From NCBI RefSeq assembly GCF_009914315.1, contig NZ_CP042596.1, forward strand, positions 1,116,001 to 1,180,000: a stretch of DNA of 64,000 bases. Reading direction: 5' to 3'. The notes beneath the pieces were generated by a model. The model had not been told where the DNA came from. It was given only the letters and a program-made list of their open reading frames with translations, and did not search any database. Positions 25,209 to 34,413 of the stretch are shown piece by piece (the stretch's first letter is position 1; each line of letters begins with the position of its first letter). This DNA is from Granulicella sp. WH15. GTDB lineage: Bacteria > Acidobacteriota > Terriglobia > Terriglobales > Acidobacteriaceae. A program made the translations under genes and the position numbers.

Positions 25209-26360
25209 GTGGTGGCTCAAGCTGAGGGTACATTCAGAGTGAGAGGTCGTAGCGCAGAGAAAGAGGCAGCGACGGAATCCGCAGGGCCTGGTGGCTATGC
25301 GGAGGTTCTGATCGTGGGTGCGGGTCCTGCCGGTCTGGCCTGTGCGATTGCTGCCGCGCGACAGGGCTTGCAGGTCGAGGTGGTCGATGGCATGTCTCCG
25401 CCCATTGACAAGGCGTGCGGCGAAGGTCTGATGCCGGATGCGCTGGAATCCCTTGCAGCACTTGGGTTCGACTTGGACAAATTTATTGATCCATCACAGT
25501 GCGCCTCGATGAAGGGGATTCGTTTCCTCAGCGGCGATATCGCGGCGCAGGCCTCGTTTCCGGCAGAGGCTGGGCGAGGGATACGGCGCACTGTCCTTCA
25601 TGCTGCTCTGCTTGAGTGTGCAGTGCAGTTGGGAGTTGGTTTCAGTTGGTCGACATCCGTTCAGGGGATCGAGCCTGGACCCGATGGGGTTGTGGTTTGC
25701 ACCAATCGCCAGAGCTTTCGTTGCCGTTATCTGGTTGGTGCGGACGGGCTGCGATCGCAGATTGCCAAGTGGTCGGGCCTGGCCGAAGGAGCGCGCATTA
25801 CATCGCATCGCTTCTGCATGAGGCAGCACTACTGCGTGGCTCCCTGGAGTGATTTTGTGGAAGTGTATTGGAGTGATTGGGGGCAGGCCTATGTGACTCC
25901 GATCTCCGCGACGGAGGTATGTGTGGCTTTCACCGCGGACCGGAAGCTGGCGAGTCCGGAGGTGGCCCTGCGGGGATTTCCGCTGCTGGAGGAGCGTCTC
26001 GGTGGTGCAGAGCGGAAGGGCACTCCGCGGGGAGCTGTCACCGTTATTCGTACCCTACGGAGCGTGGCCACAGGGAGCATCGCTCTTGTCGGCGACGCTT
26101 CGGGAGCTGTCGATACGGTGACAGGTGAGGGTATGGCATTGAGCTTTCGTTATGCTGCGGCCCTCGTCTCGGCGATTCGTGCTGGCGACCTTGCTCGCTA
26201 TCACCAAGCCCATCGCCGCATTCAACGCCTGCCTACTTTGATGTCCCGTGTTCTTCTGCTGCTGGGGAACTCGCCGCGTCTGCGTGCCATTGTGTTTCGG
26301 ATCTTGGAGAAGTGTCCCTGGATCTTTGCCGGACTGCTGCGAGTCCATGTAGGGGCTTGA
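25209..26360 (+). CDS. FAD-dependent oxidoreductase, geranylgeranyl-reductase-like
   Basis: The 383-residue flavoprotein belongs to the p-hydroxybenzoate-hydroxylase/geranylgeranyl-reductase superfamily. The dinucleotide fold is VLIVGAGPAGLACAIAAARQ. A substrate-side motif KACGEGLMPDALESL is typical of the geranylgeranyl-reductase group. The second FAD motif is LVGADGLRSQIAKW and the third ALVGDASGAVDTVTGEGM. It probably reduces or hydroxylates a hydrophobic (prenyl or polyketide) substrate; which one cannot be told. The start is GTG 25209 or the following GTG; no clear ribosome site is seen, and the operator lies immediately upstream. Confidence 0.85.
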   Translation: MVAQAEGTFRVRGRSAEKEAATESAGPGGYAEVLIVGAGPAGLACAIAAARQGLQVEVVDGMSPPIDKACGEGLMPDALESLAALGFDLDKFIDPSQCASMKGIRFLSGDIAAQASFPAEAGRGIRRTVLHAALLECAVQLGVGFSWSTSVQGIEPGPDGVVVCTNRQSFRCRYLVGADGLRSQIAKWSGLAEGARITSHRFCMRQHYCVAPWSDFVEVYWSDWGQAYVTPISATEVCVAFTADRKLASPEVALRGFPLLEERLGGAERKGTPRGAVTVIRTLRSVATGSIALVGDASGAVDTVTGEGMALSFRYAAALVSAIRAGDLARYHQAHRRIQRLPTLMSRVLLLLGNSPRLRAIVFRILEKCPWIFAGLLRVHVGA

Positions 26361-26380
26361 CCTCGGATTCTGTAGTGCTC

Positions 26381-26472
26381 TCCGCCAGCCAACGGGCAGT
26401 CCTCAGACGGCAATCCCATCCATACCGCCCCGAGGGCCGTACGAAGTACCCCAAGAACGGTACGAAGTGCCA
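26381..26472 (+). repeat. Dispersed palindromic repeat, copy 1
   Basis: This spacer carries CCAACGGGCAG, CCATACCGCCCCGAGGGCC and two tandem copies of the signature GTACGAAGTRCC. The signature recurs at 35941, 40963, 42871 and 44091. The left hairpin arm seems lost in this copy. Confidence 0.65.
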
Positions 26473-26481
26473 TAATGGCGC

Positions 26482-27564
26482 ATGGCGACCTCCACTCCTT
26501 TCGTTCCGGCTTCGGAGCTTCTAACTTCTGACGCAGCCCTCACTGCCAGAATGCCTCGTGGATGCACCTTCACAGAGGCGGATTGGCAGGCGCTCGCTCC
26601 CTTCTGGTATCCGGTCGCGTTCTCGCACGAGGTGACCGGCAAGCCTTACGCCGCGCGGCTCCTCGACGAGCGCGTGGTGGTGTACCGGCTCTCCGATGGT
26701 TCCGTGGCGGCGGCGCGGGATATCTGTTACCACCGGGGAGTTCCGTTGAGCCTCGGCCACGTCGAAGACGACGAAATCATCTGCAAATACCACGGACTAC
26801 GCTACGACCGCGAGGGCCGGTGTACCTGCATCCCCGCTCATCCCGGCGGCGCGATCTCGCCTCGGCTGCGGCTCGATATGTACCAGGCGCAGGAGCGGTA
26901 TGGGCTGGTCTGGGTGCGGCTGGTGGACAACGGCCCGCTGCCTCTGCCCGAGATGAAGGAGTGGGACGACCCGGAGTATCTGCAGGTGCTGCCCGACAGC
27001 GTTGTCATCGAGGCAGCGGCGGGTAGGCAGATGGAAGGCTTTCTCGACGTCAGTCACTTTGCTTTCGTCCACAGAGAGAGCTTCGGCGAGCCGGACAACC
27101 CTGTGGTTCCTGACTACAAAGTAACGAAGACTGCGGGTGGCTTCGTCGCCGATTACATCAGCTCGGTCAGCAACTACTCCCATCCCTACAAGCACCTCAA
27201 TCCGCCGGGCTTTCAGTGGCACCGGCGCTTCGAGGTCTACCTGCCGTTTACGGCGAAGCTGACGGTTACGTTTCCCGGAGGCGGCCGGCTCCACATCATG
27301 AACGCGGCGTCGCCGGTTTCGGCCCGCAAGACGCGGTTGTTCGTGCCCATCTGCCGCAACTTCGATAAGGACTCCCCCATCGAAGAGACGCTCGACTTCA
27401 ACTACCAGGTCTTCGCGGAGGATATCGCGATTGTGGAGCGTCAGTTCCCGGAGGACTTGCCCCTGAATCTTCAGGAGGAGGCGCACTTCCCGGCGGATCG
27501 CAGCTCGATCACTTACCGCAAGGGATTGGCCGCGCTGGGCCTGGGGAGAAGCTACACCGCGTAG
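26482..27564 (+). CDS. Rieske non-haem iron oxygenase (ring-hydroxylating or demethylase type)
   Basis: The 360-residue oxygenase alpha-type protein has an N-terminal Rieske [2Fe-2S] domain with CYHRG and CKYHGLRYD. Its C-terminal domain binds mononuclear iron through EGFLDVSHFAFVH. The layout matches vanillate O-demethylase/pheophorbide oxygenase-like enzymes, which need a separate reductase. No reductase is nearby. It follows the flavoprotein gene by 121 bases with a repeat between, so co-transcription is uncertain. The substrate is unknown. Confidence 0.88.
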   Translation: MATSTPFVPASELLTSDAALTARMPRGCTFTEADWQALAPFWYPVAFSHEVTGKPYAARLLDERVVVYRLSDGSVAAARDICYHRGVPLSLGHVEDDEIICKYHGLRYDREGRCTCIPAHPGGAISPRLRLDMYQAQERYGLVWVRLVDNGPLPLPEMKEWDDPEYLQVLPDSVVIEAAAGRQMEGFLDVSHFAFVHRESFGEPDNPVVPDYKVTKTAGGFVADYISSVSNYSHPYKHLNPPGFQWHRRFEVYLPFTAKLTVTFPGGGRLHIMNAASPVSARKTRLFVPICRNFDKDSPIEETLDFNYQVFAEDIAIVERQFPEDLPLNLQEEAHFPADRSSITYRKGLAALGLGRSYTA

Positions 27565-27699
27565 AAGCACCTCCAGAGCGACACTGTATTTGTTGCCGTC
27601 GAACGATGCCCGGGAGCGGGTCCTTCGGCTATCGAAGACAATCGTCAGGCTTTGCACGGCGGAAATCGCGTACAGTCCCGCTATTGCGATAATGGGAGT

Positions 27700-28353
27700 A
27701 TGTCCAAACCATTGCCCGCACTGATCTTCGACCTTGACGGCACCATACTGGATTCGAAGCCCGGTATCCTGAGCTGCCTGCGCGAGGCGCTCGACACGCA
27801 TGGCGTGGACGCCCCTGGCCCGCTGGATCGCTTTGTCGGGCCTCCGGTGGAAGAGTGGGCGATCGAGCTGCTGCCGCATGGAAGTGAAGATGCACGCGCC
27901 GCCCTGGTCCGCGACTACCGTAGCTGTTACGACCGCGAAGGCTGGAAGGACGGTTCAGTCTATGAGGGGATTCGCGAGTTGCTGGATCAACTGCGCTCGG
28001 CGGGGTTCCCGTTGTACGTGTGTACCTCCAAGCAACATCGCTTTGCGGTGCGGATTCTGGATGCGTTCGAGCTAACCGGCCTGTTCGTCGCCATCTACGG
28101 CGACAGGGCCGAGTACGCGAGCCACAACAAAGTGGACCTGCTGGCCATGTTGCTGCGCGAGTGCAAAATTGGCGCTGACGCGGCCTGGATGATCGGCGAC
28201 CGCATCTTCGATATCGATGCGGCTCGTGCGAACGGGGTCCGCTGTCTGGCCGCCGGATGGGGCTATGGTCCCGCAGAGGAGCTGGCTCTGGCCGACACCG
28301 TGGCCGCTACCCCGGCAGAGGTGCCAGATCTCCTTGCTCGGTGCAGCTTGTGA
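27700..28353 (+). CDS. HAD-family phosphatase, phosphoglycolate-phosphatase-like
   Basis: A 217-residue protein from ATG 27700 (GGGAG upstream); the frame is open to 27652. HAD motifs are I FDLDGTILDS, II CTSKQH, III HNKVDLL and IV GDRIFDIDAARANG. The cap insert between motifs I and II is the helical C1 type of Gph-like enzymes. It probably dephosphorylates a small metabolite such as 2-phosphoglycolate, but this subfamily is broad. It precedes the ABC exporter by 57 bases on the same strand. Confidence 0.88.
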   Translation: MSKPLPALIFDLDGTILDSKPGILSCLREALDTHGVDAPGPLDRFVGPPVEEWAIELLPHGSEDARAALVRDYRSCYDREGWKDGSVYEGIRELLDQLRSAGFPLYVCTSKQHRFAVRILDAFELTGLFVAIYGDRAEYASHNKVDLLAMLLRECKIGADAAWMIGDRIFDIDAARANGVRCLAAGWGYGPAEELALADTVAATPAEVPDLLARCSL

Positions 28354-28410
28354 GCAGATGGTGATCTTGTAATGACAATCCGGCGAACCCGAAAGACGTA
28401 GACTAAAAGC

Positions 28411-30315
28411 ATGTCTTCTCGATTGAGCAGCTCGGGTGTAAATGGCGGAATGCCGGTGGGGGATAAGCCTGTAAGCGGTACAGGGCGCGCCATCGGAGCC
28501 GATCTGACGGCGCAAAAAGGTAGACCTCAGTTAAAGAAGGTCTTGCCCGAGGTCTGGAAACTGATCCGGCCACGGATCTGGCTCATCAGCGGCAGCTTCC
28601 TGCTGATGATCGTGAACCGCCTGTGCAGCTTCGTGCTGCCGGTCTCGTCGCGGCCATTTATCAACGACGTGATGAAGCAGCACAAGATGGGCGAGCTGAA
28701 GTTCATCGTCCTCTCGGTGGCGACGGCCGTCTTCGTGCAGGCGCTCAGCTCCTACACGCTGACGCAGCTCCTCTCGACCGAGGGCCAAAGGCTAATCTCC
28801 GACCTGCGCAAGCAGGTGCAGAGCCACATCGGCCGTCTGCCCGTGGCGTTTTACGACGAGAACCGCACCGGAACGCTGGTCGCCCGCATCATGAGCGACG
28901 TGGAGGGCGTGCGCAATCTGGTCGGGACCGGGCTGCTGGACTTCGTCGGCGGCATCCTGACGGCGGTCATCGCCTTCGGCATCCTCATCCACATCAACCC
29001 ACGCATGACGATGTTGACCTTCGGGATCTTGATGGTCTTCGGCCTGATCCTGCAGAAGGCCTTCCGGACGATCCGGCCGATCTTCCGCGAGCGCGCGAAG
29101 ATCAACGCCGAGGTGACAGGGCGGCTCACCGAGTCGCTGGGCGGCGTGCGCGTGGTCAAGGGATATCACGCCGAGGAGAGCGAGGCGCGGGTCTTCGCGG
29201 GCGGCGTGGAGCGGCTGCTCCAGAACGTCATCAGCTCGCTGACGGCGCAGTCGCTGATGACGTTATCTTCGACGATGGTGCTGGGCGTGGTAGGCGGCCT
29301 GGTGATGTACCTGGGCGCGCACGAGAACGCCGCGGGCCGTCTGAACGAGGGCGGGTACGTCGAGTACACGATGCTGCTGGCGTTCATGATCGCGCCCATT
29401 GTGCAACTGGTGTCGATCGGGACGCAGCTAACCGAGGCCCTGGCAGGTCTTGACCGGACCTCCGAGATTCTGAACGAGAGCCTTGAGGACAGCGAGCCGG
29501 AGCGCACGCGAGAGCTGGCCTCGATCCAGGGCGACGTACGCTTCGACAACGTGGGCTTCGAGTACGAGGCAGGCAAGCCGGTGCTGCACGGCATCAGCTT
29601 CGAGTCGCGGCCGGGCACGGTGACGGCGCTGGTTGGCTCGTCCGGCTCAGGCAAGTCGACGATCATCTCGCTCATCTGCGCCTTCCACAGCGCGACCAGC
29701 GGCGCGATCCTGATCGACGGGGTGGACCTGGCGACAATCAAGCTCTCCAGCTACCGCAGCCAGCTCGGAGTGGTCTTGCAGGAGACCTTCCTCTTCGATG
29801 GCAGCGTGCGCGAGAACATCCTGTTCTCGCGGCCGGAGGCGACCGAGGCCGAGTGGCGCGAGGCCTGCCGGATCGCCCGTGTGGACGAGTTCGCCGAACG
29901 CTTCCCGGAGGGCTACGAGACCATCGTGGGCGAGCGTGGCGTGAAGCTCTCAGGCGGGCAGCGGCAGCGCATCTCCATCGCACGAGCGATCCTGGCCGAC
30001 CCACGCATCCTGATCCTCGACGAGGCGACCAGTTCGCTGGATTCGGAGTCGGAGGCGATGATCCAGGACGGGCTGAACTTCCTGATGCAGGGCCGCACGA
30101 CCTTCGTCATCGCGCACCGCCTGTCGACGATCCGCAAGGCCGACCAGATCCTGGTGATCGAGCAGGGTAGAATCCTCGAGCGCGGCACGCACGACTCTCT
30201 CTACGAGCTGCACGGCCGTTACTTTGACCTATACACCCGCCAGCACGGCGTAGAGCGAAACCTCTTCCTGGCTCCCGGCGAGGGCGACAAGATGGTCGAG
30301 GCAGCAGCGAAGTAG
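28411..30315 (+). CDS. ABC exporter, MsbA-like half-transporter
   Basis: The 634-residue fused membrane/ATPase protein has six expected membrane helices in residues ~50-340. Its nucleotide-binding domain shows Walker A GSSGSGKST, Q-loop VVLQETF, signature LSGGQRQR, Walker B ILILDEATSSLD and H-loop IAHRLST. The family exports lipid A, lipids or drugs and works as a homodimer in the inner membrane. The ~40-residue hydrophilic N-terminus is unusual in length. MsbA function is plausible in this LPS-making organism but not proven. Confidence 0.9.
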   Translation: MSSRLSSSGVNGGMPVGDKPVSGTGRAIGADLTAQKGRPQLKKVLPEVWKLIRPRIWLISGSFLLMIVNRLCSFVLPVSSRPFINDVMKQHKMGELKFIVLSVATAVFVQALSSYTLTQLLSTEGQRLISDLRKQVQSHIGRLPVAFYDENRTGTLVARIMSDVEGVRNLVGTGLLDFVGGILTAVIAFGILIHINPRMTMLTFGILMVFGLILQKAFRTIRPIFRERAKINAEVTGRLTESLGGVRVVKGYHAEESEARVFAGGVERLLQNVISSLTAQSLMTLSSTMVLGVVGGLVMYLGAHENAAGRLNEGGYVEYTMLLAFMIAPIVQLVSIGTQLTEALAGLDRTSEILNESLEDSEPERTRELASIQGDVRFDNVGFEYEAGKPVLHGISFESRPGTVTALVGSSGSGKSTIISLICAFHSATSGAILIDGVDLATIKLSSYRSQLGVVLQETFLFDGSVRENILFSRPEATEAEWREACRIARVDEFAERFPEGYETIVGERGVKLSGGQRQRISIARAILADPRILILDEATSSLDSESEAMIQDGLNFLMQGRTTFVIAHRLSTIRKADQILVIEQGRILERGTHDSLYELHGRYFDLYTRQHGVERNLFLAPGEGDKMVEAAAK

Positions 30316-30356
30316 AAACTGATGCCTCGACTGCGTCGCAGATCCTTCCACTGGCC

Positions 30357-32432
30357 TTACACAGCCTCCAACTGCGTGAGCAGGAAGGCGTAGTCGAAGG
30401 CGATCTCCTTCAGATAGTCGTAGCGGCCGCTGGCTCCGCCGTGGCCTGCCTCCATGTTGATGTGCAGCAGCAGCGGAGTCTCGTTCTGCTTCAGCGTGCG
30501 CAGCTTGGCCACGTACTTGGCGGGCTCCCAGTACATCACCTGTGAGTCGTTGAGGCTGGTCTTGACCAACATGGCTGGCACAGGTGCTCCGGCCAGCGCA
30601 TCCAGGTTCTCGTATGGCGAGTAGGAGAGCATGTAGGCAAAGGCCCCTGGCTCGTTGGGGTTGCCCCACTCCTCGTACTCGGCCACCGTCAGGGGCAGCG
30701 ACGCATCGAGCATCGTGTTCATCACATCCACAAAGGGGACATGCGAGAGGACGACACGGAAGAGCTGCGGCCGTCTGGTCTGGGCGGCGATGTTGACGAC
30801 CGCGCCCATCAGCAATCCACCTGCGCTGCCGCCTTCGATGGCGACCCGCGCGGGATCGCCGTAGCCCTGTTGGACGAGGTGCTCTGTGGCCGTGATGAAG
30901 TCAGTGAAGGTATTGCGCTTGTGGCTCATCTTCCCGGCGTCGTGCCAGGGGTCGCCCAGCTCGCCGCCGCCGCGGATGTGCGCGTAGGCGAGCACCAGCC
31001 CGCGGTCGAGCAGCGAGAGCCGCGACCCGCTAAAGCCAACTGGCAGCGCATAGCCGTAAGACCCGTATCCATAGACGTAGAGCGGGTTAGTGGAGTCCTT
31101 GTGGAACCGGTCGCGGCGATAGACGAGCGAGATGGGAATCTGGGTTCCGTCTTCGGCGGGTACCCACAGCCGCTCGGAGGCGTAGCGGCTGGAGTCGAAG
31201 CCGCCGGGCACCTCCTGCTGCTTCAGCAGGCGAGAGCTGCCGGTGGCCAGGTCGTACTCGTAGACCGAGGCGGGCGAGACCAGCGAGGTGTAGCCGTAGC
31301 GGAAGAGGCGCGTATCGAACTCGCGGTTGACGTGGGCCTGGGCGGTGTACGTCGGCTCGGGGAAGGCGATGGCGCGGGGATTCTCGAGGCCCGCGTCGGC
31401 CAGATCATAGACCGTAAGGGTGGGCAGGCCGCGCTCGCGCTCGGAGAGAACGAGGAAGCTCTGGAAGAGGTCGAAGTCCTCAAGCGGAAGCTGTTGCTGG
31501 CTCTCGTAGAGCGGCTGCCAGTACTCGCGGCCTGGCGTGGCGACCGGCGCGGTGACTAGCCGGAAGTGCTCGACGGTATCGTTGGTGCGCAGGTAGAAGA
31601 GGCCGTCGCGGTGGTCGGGGTGGTACTCCTGGTCGTCGACGCGGGGAGCGATCAGGGTGAACTCTGCTGTGGGGGCTGCGGCGGGCAGGAAGCGGTACTC
31701 ATTGGTGGTGTGGGAGCCGCACTCGAGCATCAGGTACCGGCGGTCGCTCGTCAGGCCGATGCCGATGTTGAAGCGCTCGTCGGGCTCCTCGAAGACCAGC
31801 ACGGACGCGCCGCCGAGCGTGTGGCGGAAGAGCTGGTTCTGGCGCTTGGTGGTCTCGTCCTCGGTGGTGTAGAAGAGAGTCTCGGAGTCGGTGGCCCAGG
31901 CTACGGAACCCACGCGCACGGCAGTATCGGGCAGGTCAGCGCCTGTGCCCAGGTCGCGGACGTGCAGGGTGTACTGGCGGAAGCCGGTGTTGTCGGTGGT
32001 GTAGGCGAGCAGCCGTCCGCTGGGGCTGACGGCCATCCCGCCGACGGCCATGAAGGCCTGACCTTCGGCCAGCAGGTTCACGTCGAGCAGGATCTCTTCC
32101 AGGGCGTCCGGAGCATTGGCGCGGCGGCAGTAGATGGGGTACTGCTTGCCCTCGAGGGTGCGGGTCCAGTACAGGAAGCCGCGGTCGGGATAGGGCACCG
32201 ACTCGTCGGTCTCCTTGATGTGCGAGAGCATCTCGGCGTAGAGCGTGGCCTGTAGCTCGCGGGTCGGCTCCATGACCGCGTCGGTGTAGCGGTTTTCGGC
32301 CTCGAGATAGGCCAGCACTTCGGCGGAGGACTTATCGCGTAGCCAGGCGTAGTCGTCCTGCATGGTGGTGCCGTGCAGGGTTGTGGTCTTGGACTCGCGG
32401 CGGGCTACGGGGGGCTGAATCGGTAGTGTCAT
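30357..32432 (-). CDS. ptrB: Oligopeptidase B (protease II), S9A family
   Basis: The 691-residue prolyl-oligopeptidase-family enzyme cleaves small peptides after basic residues. The N-terminal part (DDYAWLRDKSSAEVLAYLEA, then ENRYTD) is characteristic, followed by a beta-propeller and the C-terminal hydrolase. The nucleophile is in EGGSAGGLLMGAV, Asp in TSLNDSQVMYWEPAK and His in NMEAGHGGASGRYD. YGYGSYGYALPVGFS is also typical of PtrB. No signal peptide is visible, so it is cytoplasmic. It ends close to the convergent ABC exporter and starts 32 bases downstream of the pabB-pabC stop. Confidence 0.92.
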   Translation of the reverse strand: MTLPIQPPVARRESKTTTLHGTTMQDDYAWLRDKSSAEVLAYLEAENRYTDAVMEPTRELQATLYAEMLSHIKETDESVPYPDRGFLYWTRTLEGKQYPIYCRRANAPDALEEILLDVNLLAEGQAFMAVGGMAVSPSGRLLAYTTDNTGFRQYTLHVRDLGTGADLPDTAVRVGSVAWATDSETLFYTTEDETTKRQNQLFRHTLGGASVLVFEEPDERFNIGIGLTSDRRYLMLECGSHTTNEYRFLPAAAPTAEFTLIAPRVDDQEYHPDHRDGLFYLRTNDTVEHFRLVTAPVATPGREYWQPLYESQQQLPLEDFDLFQSFLVLSERERGLPTLTVYDLADAGLENPRAIAFPEPTYTAQAHVNREFDTRLFRYGYTSLVSPASVYEYDLATGSSRLLKQQEVPGGFDSSRYASERLWVPAEDGTQIPISLVYRRDRFHKDSTNPLYVYGYGSYGYALPVGFSGSRLSLLDRGLVLAYAHIRGGGELGDPWHDAGKMSHKRNTFTDFITATEHLVQQGYGDPARVAIEGGSAGGLLMGAVVNIAAQTRRPQLFRVVLSHVPFVDVMNTMLDASLPLTVAEYEEWGNPNEPGAFAYMLSYSPYENLDALAGAPVPAMLVKTSLNDSQVMYWEPAKYVAKLRTLKQNETPLLLHINMEAGHGGASGRYDYLKEIAFDYAFLLTQLEAV

Positions 32433-32464
32433 CTCTCGGGCTGCTCCAGATTCGAGGATACAAG

Positions 32465-34291
32465 CTAAAGCGCGACGGCGTTGATGCCCCGAACAGAGTT
32501 GCAGATGTAGATGGCGTCGGCTGCGTGGAGGTCGTCAAGGGTGAGGACGCGTTCCTCTGCATTGGCGCGGGTTTCGAGCAGGTGGCGTCGATAGACACCG
32601 GGCAGGACGCCGGAGGCAAGGGGCGGCGTCAGAAGTTTGCCGCCGATGCTGAGGAAGAGGTTGCTGATGGCTCCCTCGGTCAGCTCGCCGCGCTCGTTCA
32701 GGAAGAGCACCTCGTCGAAGCCCTCGGCGACGGCTTGCCGGTACTGCTCGTCGTAGAGGGTGCGGCGAGTGGTCTTGTGGCGAAGGAAGCGGTCCTGCGA
32801 GTGAGTGCGCTGGCTGGCGATGCGGATGCGCCCGGTTGGCGCATGTACGAACGGAGTAGAGGTGCAGGTGGTGCGACCGTCGGGGTGCAGCAGCAGGCGG
32901 ATGCGGTGCGGCTGGGTAAGCGGTGAAGCAAGGGCGCGCAGCTCCGCGACGATGCGGTCTCGGTCGATAGGAAAGTTGAAGTAGGCGGCAGAGGCTGCAA
33001 GCCGCTCAAGATGGAGGTCGAGGAAGGAGAAGGACTCGGTGTCGTAGAGGATGGTCTCGATGAGCTGGAAGTCGTCGGGGACGCGGGTGAGGAAGGCGGT
33101 CTTGAGCAGGCACTCGCGGTACTCGTCGGCGGGCTGGGAGTCGGCGACGATGCCTCCACCGACGCCCATGCGGGCGTGCCCATCGCGGAGGGTGAGTGTG
33201 CGGATAGCCACATTGAAGACAGCTTTGCGAGAGGGGGCGATGTGGCCGATGGCCCCCGTGTAGATGCCGCGAGGCTGGTCCTCCAATTCACGGATGATCT
33301 GCATGGTGCGGATCTTGGGCGCTCCGGTGATGGAGCCGCTGGGAAAGAGTGCGTCGAAGATCTCGTAGAGGCTCTGGCCGGGACGCAGCCTGCCCTCCAC
33401 GGTGGAGGTCATCTGGTGCAGCGTGTCATAACGCTCGATGGTGAAGAGGCCGGGCACATGGACACTGCCGAGGGTGCAGATGCGGCCCAGGTCGTTACGC
33501 AGCAGGTCGACGATCATCACATGCTCGCTGCGGTTCTTCTCGTCGTTCTGGAGTGCCAGCGCGGTGCGGTCGTCGTCCTCGCGGTCGAGGCCACGGGGCA
33601 TGGTGCCTTTCATGGGACGTGTGAGGATGGTCTCGTCTTCGATCCGAAAGAAAAGCTCGGGCGAGAGGGAGAGGATGTGCTCTCCTGCGACGTTGAGGAA
33701 GGCCGCATAAGAGACCGGCTGCTGGCGGAGCAGGGTGGTGAAGGCTTCGGCAGGGGTGAGGCTGGTCTCGAGCGAAAGGGAGTCGGTGAAGTTGACCTGA
33801 TAGGTGTCGCCTGCGGCGATGAGGTCCTTGATCCGGAAGATCTGCCGCGTGTAGTCGGTCTCGTCGATGTTGAGGGTGATCCGGCTCGCAAAGGGCTGGT
33901 CCGAGACCGTGGGCGACGATGTCGCTGGAGGCTGGCGGTTGAAGAGGCCAGTGCTGTGGTCGAAGGTGATGGGCTCGTCGTAGATGCCGAACCATGCCAG
34001 CGGCTTCTCTGTGGAGGTGTGGCCGAGGCCGGTGCGCGGCTCGAAGTGGTAGCCGCATTCGTAGTGGAGATACCCGGCGGCATAGTGGCCCTGGGCCAGC
34101 GCGGACTCCAGCGCAGAGAAGAGGCCGGGGAGATCGTCGAGCGACTCCGCCGTGAGCGTGCGGAGCGGGTTCAGGTAGAGGAAGCTGGTCTGGTTGGCCT
34201 CGTCGAAGCGGGCGGTCTCGAGGAGGACGGAGTCAGGGGACTCAGCGATCAGCGAGTGCAGGGACGACGGAAGGGGATGCCACGGGGTCAC
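32465..34291 (-). CDS. pabBC: Aminodeoxychorismate synthase component I fused to aminodeoxychorismate lyase (PabB-PabC)
   Basis: The 608-residue fusion serves folate synthesis (chorismate to p-aminobenzoate). Residues ~1-370 are PabB: DTYQVNFTDSL, PMKGTMPRG, and the chorismate-binding SGSITGAPKIRTMQIIRELE. Residues ~385-608 are a class IV aminotransferase-fold lyase (FLNERGELTEGAISNLFLSI; the PLP Lys is expected in TRRTLYDEQYR or the preceding RHKTT). GTG 34291 has GGAG upstream. The glutaminase PabA is not in the window. Such fusions are known in several phyla. Confidence 0.92.
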   Translation of the reverse strand: MTPWHPLPSSLHSLIAESPDSVLLETARFDEANQTSFLYLNPLRTLTAESLDDLPGLFSALESALAQGHYAAGYLHYECGYHFEPRTGLGHTSTEKPLAWFGIYDEPITFDHSTGLFNRQPPATSSPTVSDQPFASRITLNIDETDYTRQIFRIKDLIAAGDTYQVNFTDSLSLETSLTPAEAFTTLLRQQPVSYAAFLNVAGEHILSLSPELFFRIEDETILTRPMKGTMPRGLDREDDDRTALALQNDEKNRSEHVMIVDLLRNDLGRICTLGSVHVPGLFTIERYDTLHQMTSTVEGRLRPGQSLYEIFDALFPSGSITGAPKIRTMQIIRELEDQPRGIYTGAIGHIAPSRKAVFNVAIRTLTLRDGHARMGVGGGIVADSQPADEYRECLLKTAFLTRVPDDFQLIETILYDTESFSFLDLHLERLAASAAYFNFPIDRDRIVAELRALASPLTQPHRIRLLLHPDGRTTCTSTPFVHAPTGRIRIASQRTHSQDRFLRHKTTRRTLYDEQYRQAVAEGFDEVLFLNERGELTEGAISNLFLSIGGKLLTPPLASGVLPGVYRRHLLETRANAEERVLTLDDLHAADAIYICNSVRGINAVAL

Positions 34292-34413
34292 ACGTTCTCC
34301 GGTTAAGCTCGCCTCGTATCGCCTGACAGCAAAACCGGAGTTCGAACTTCCTGAAGCCAGTTTAGCAGGCAGGGGGAACTTCTTTTAGGGGCAAAGCGTA
34401 GACTTGGAGTGAG

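Noticed and set aside
26797..27879. 360-codon minus-strand frame opposite the Rieske gene
   Set aside because: Entirely antisense to a well-supported oxygenase; Arg/Val-rich shadow composition.
33011..34306. 431-codon plus-strand frame opposite pabB-pabC
   Set aside because: Gly/Glu/Val-rich antisense shadow of a gene with clear catalytic motifs.
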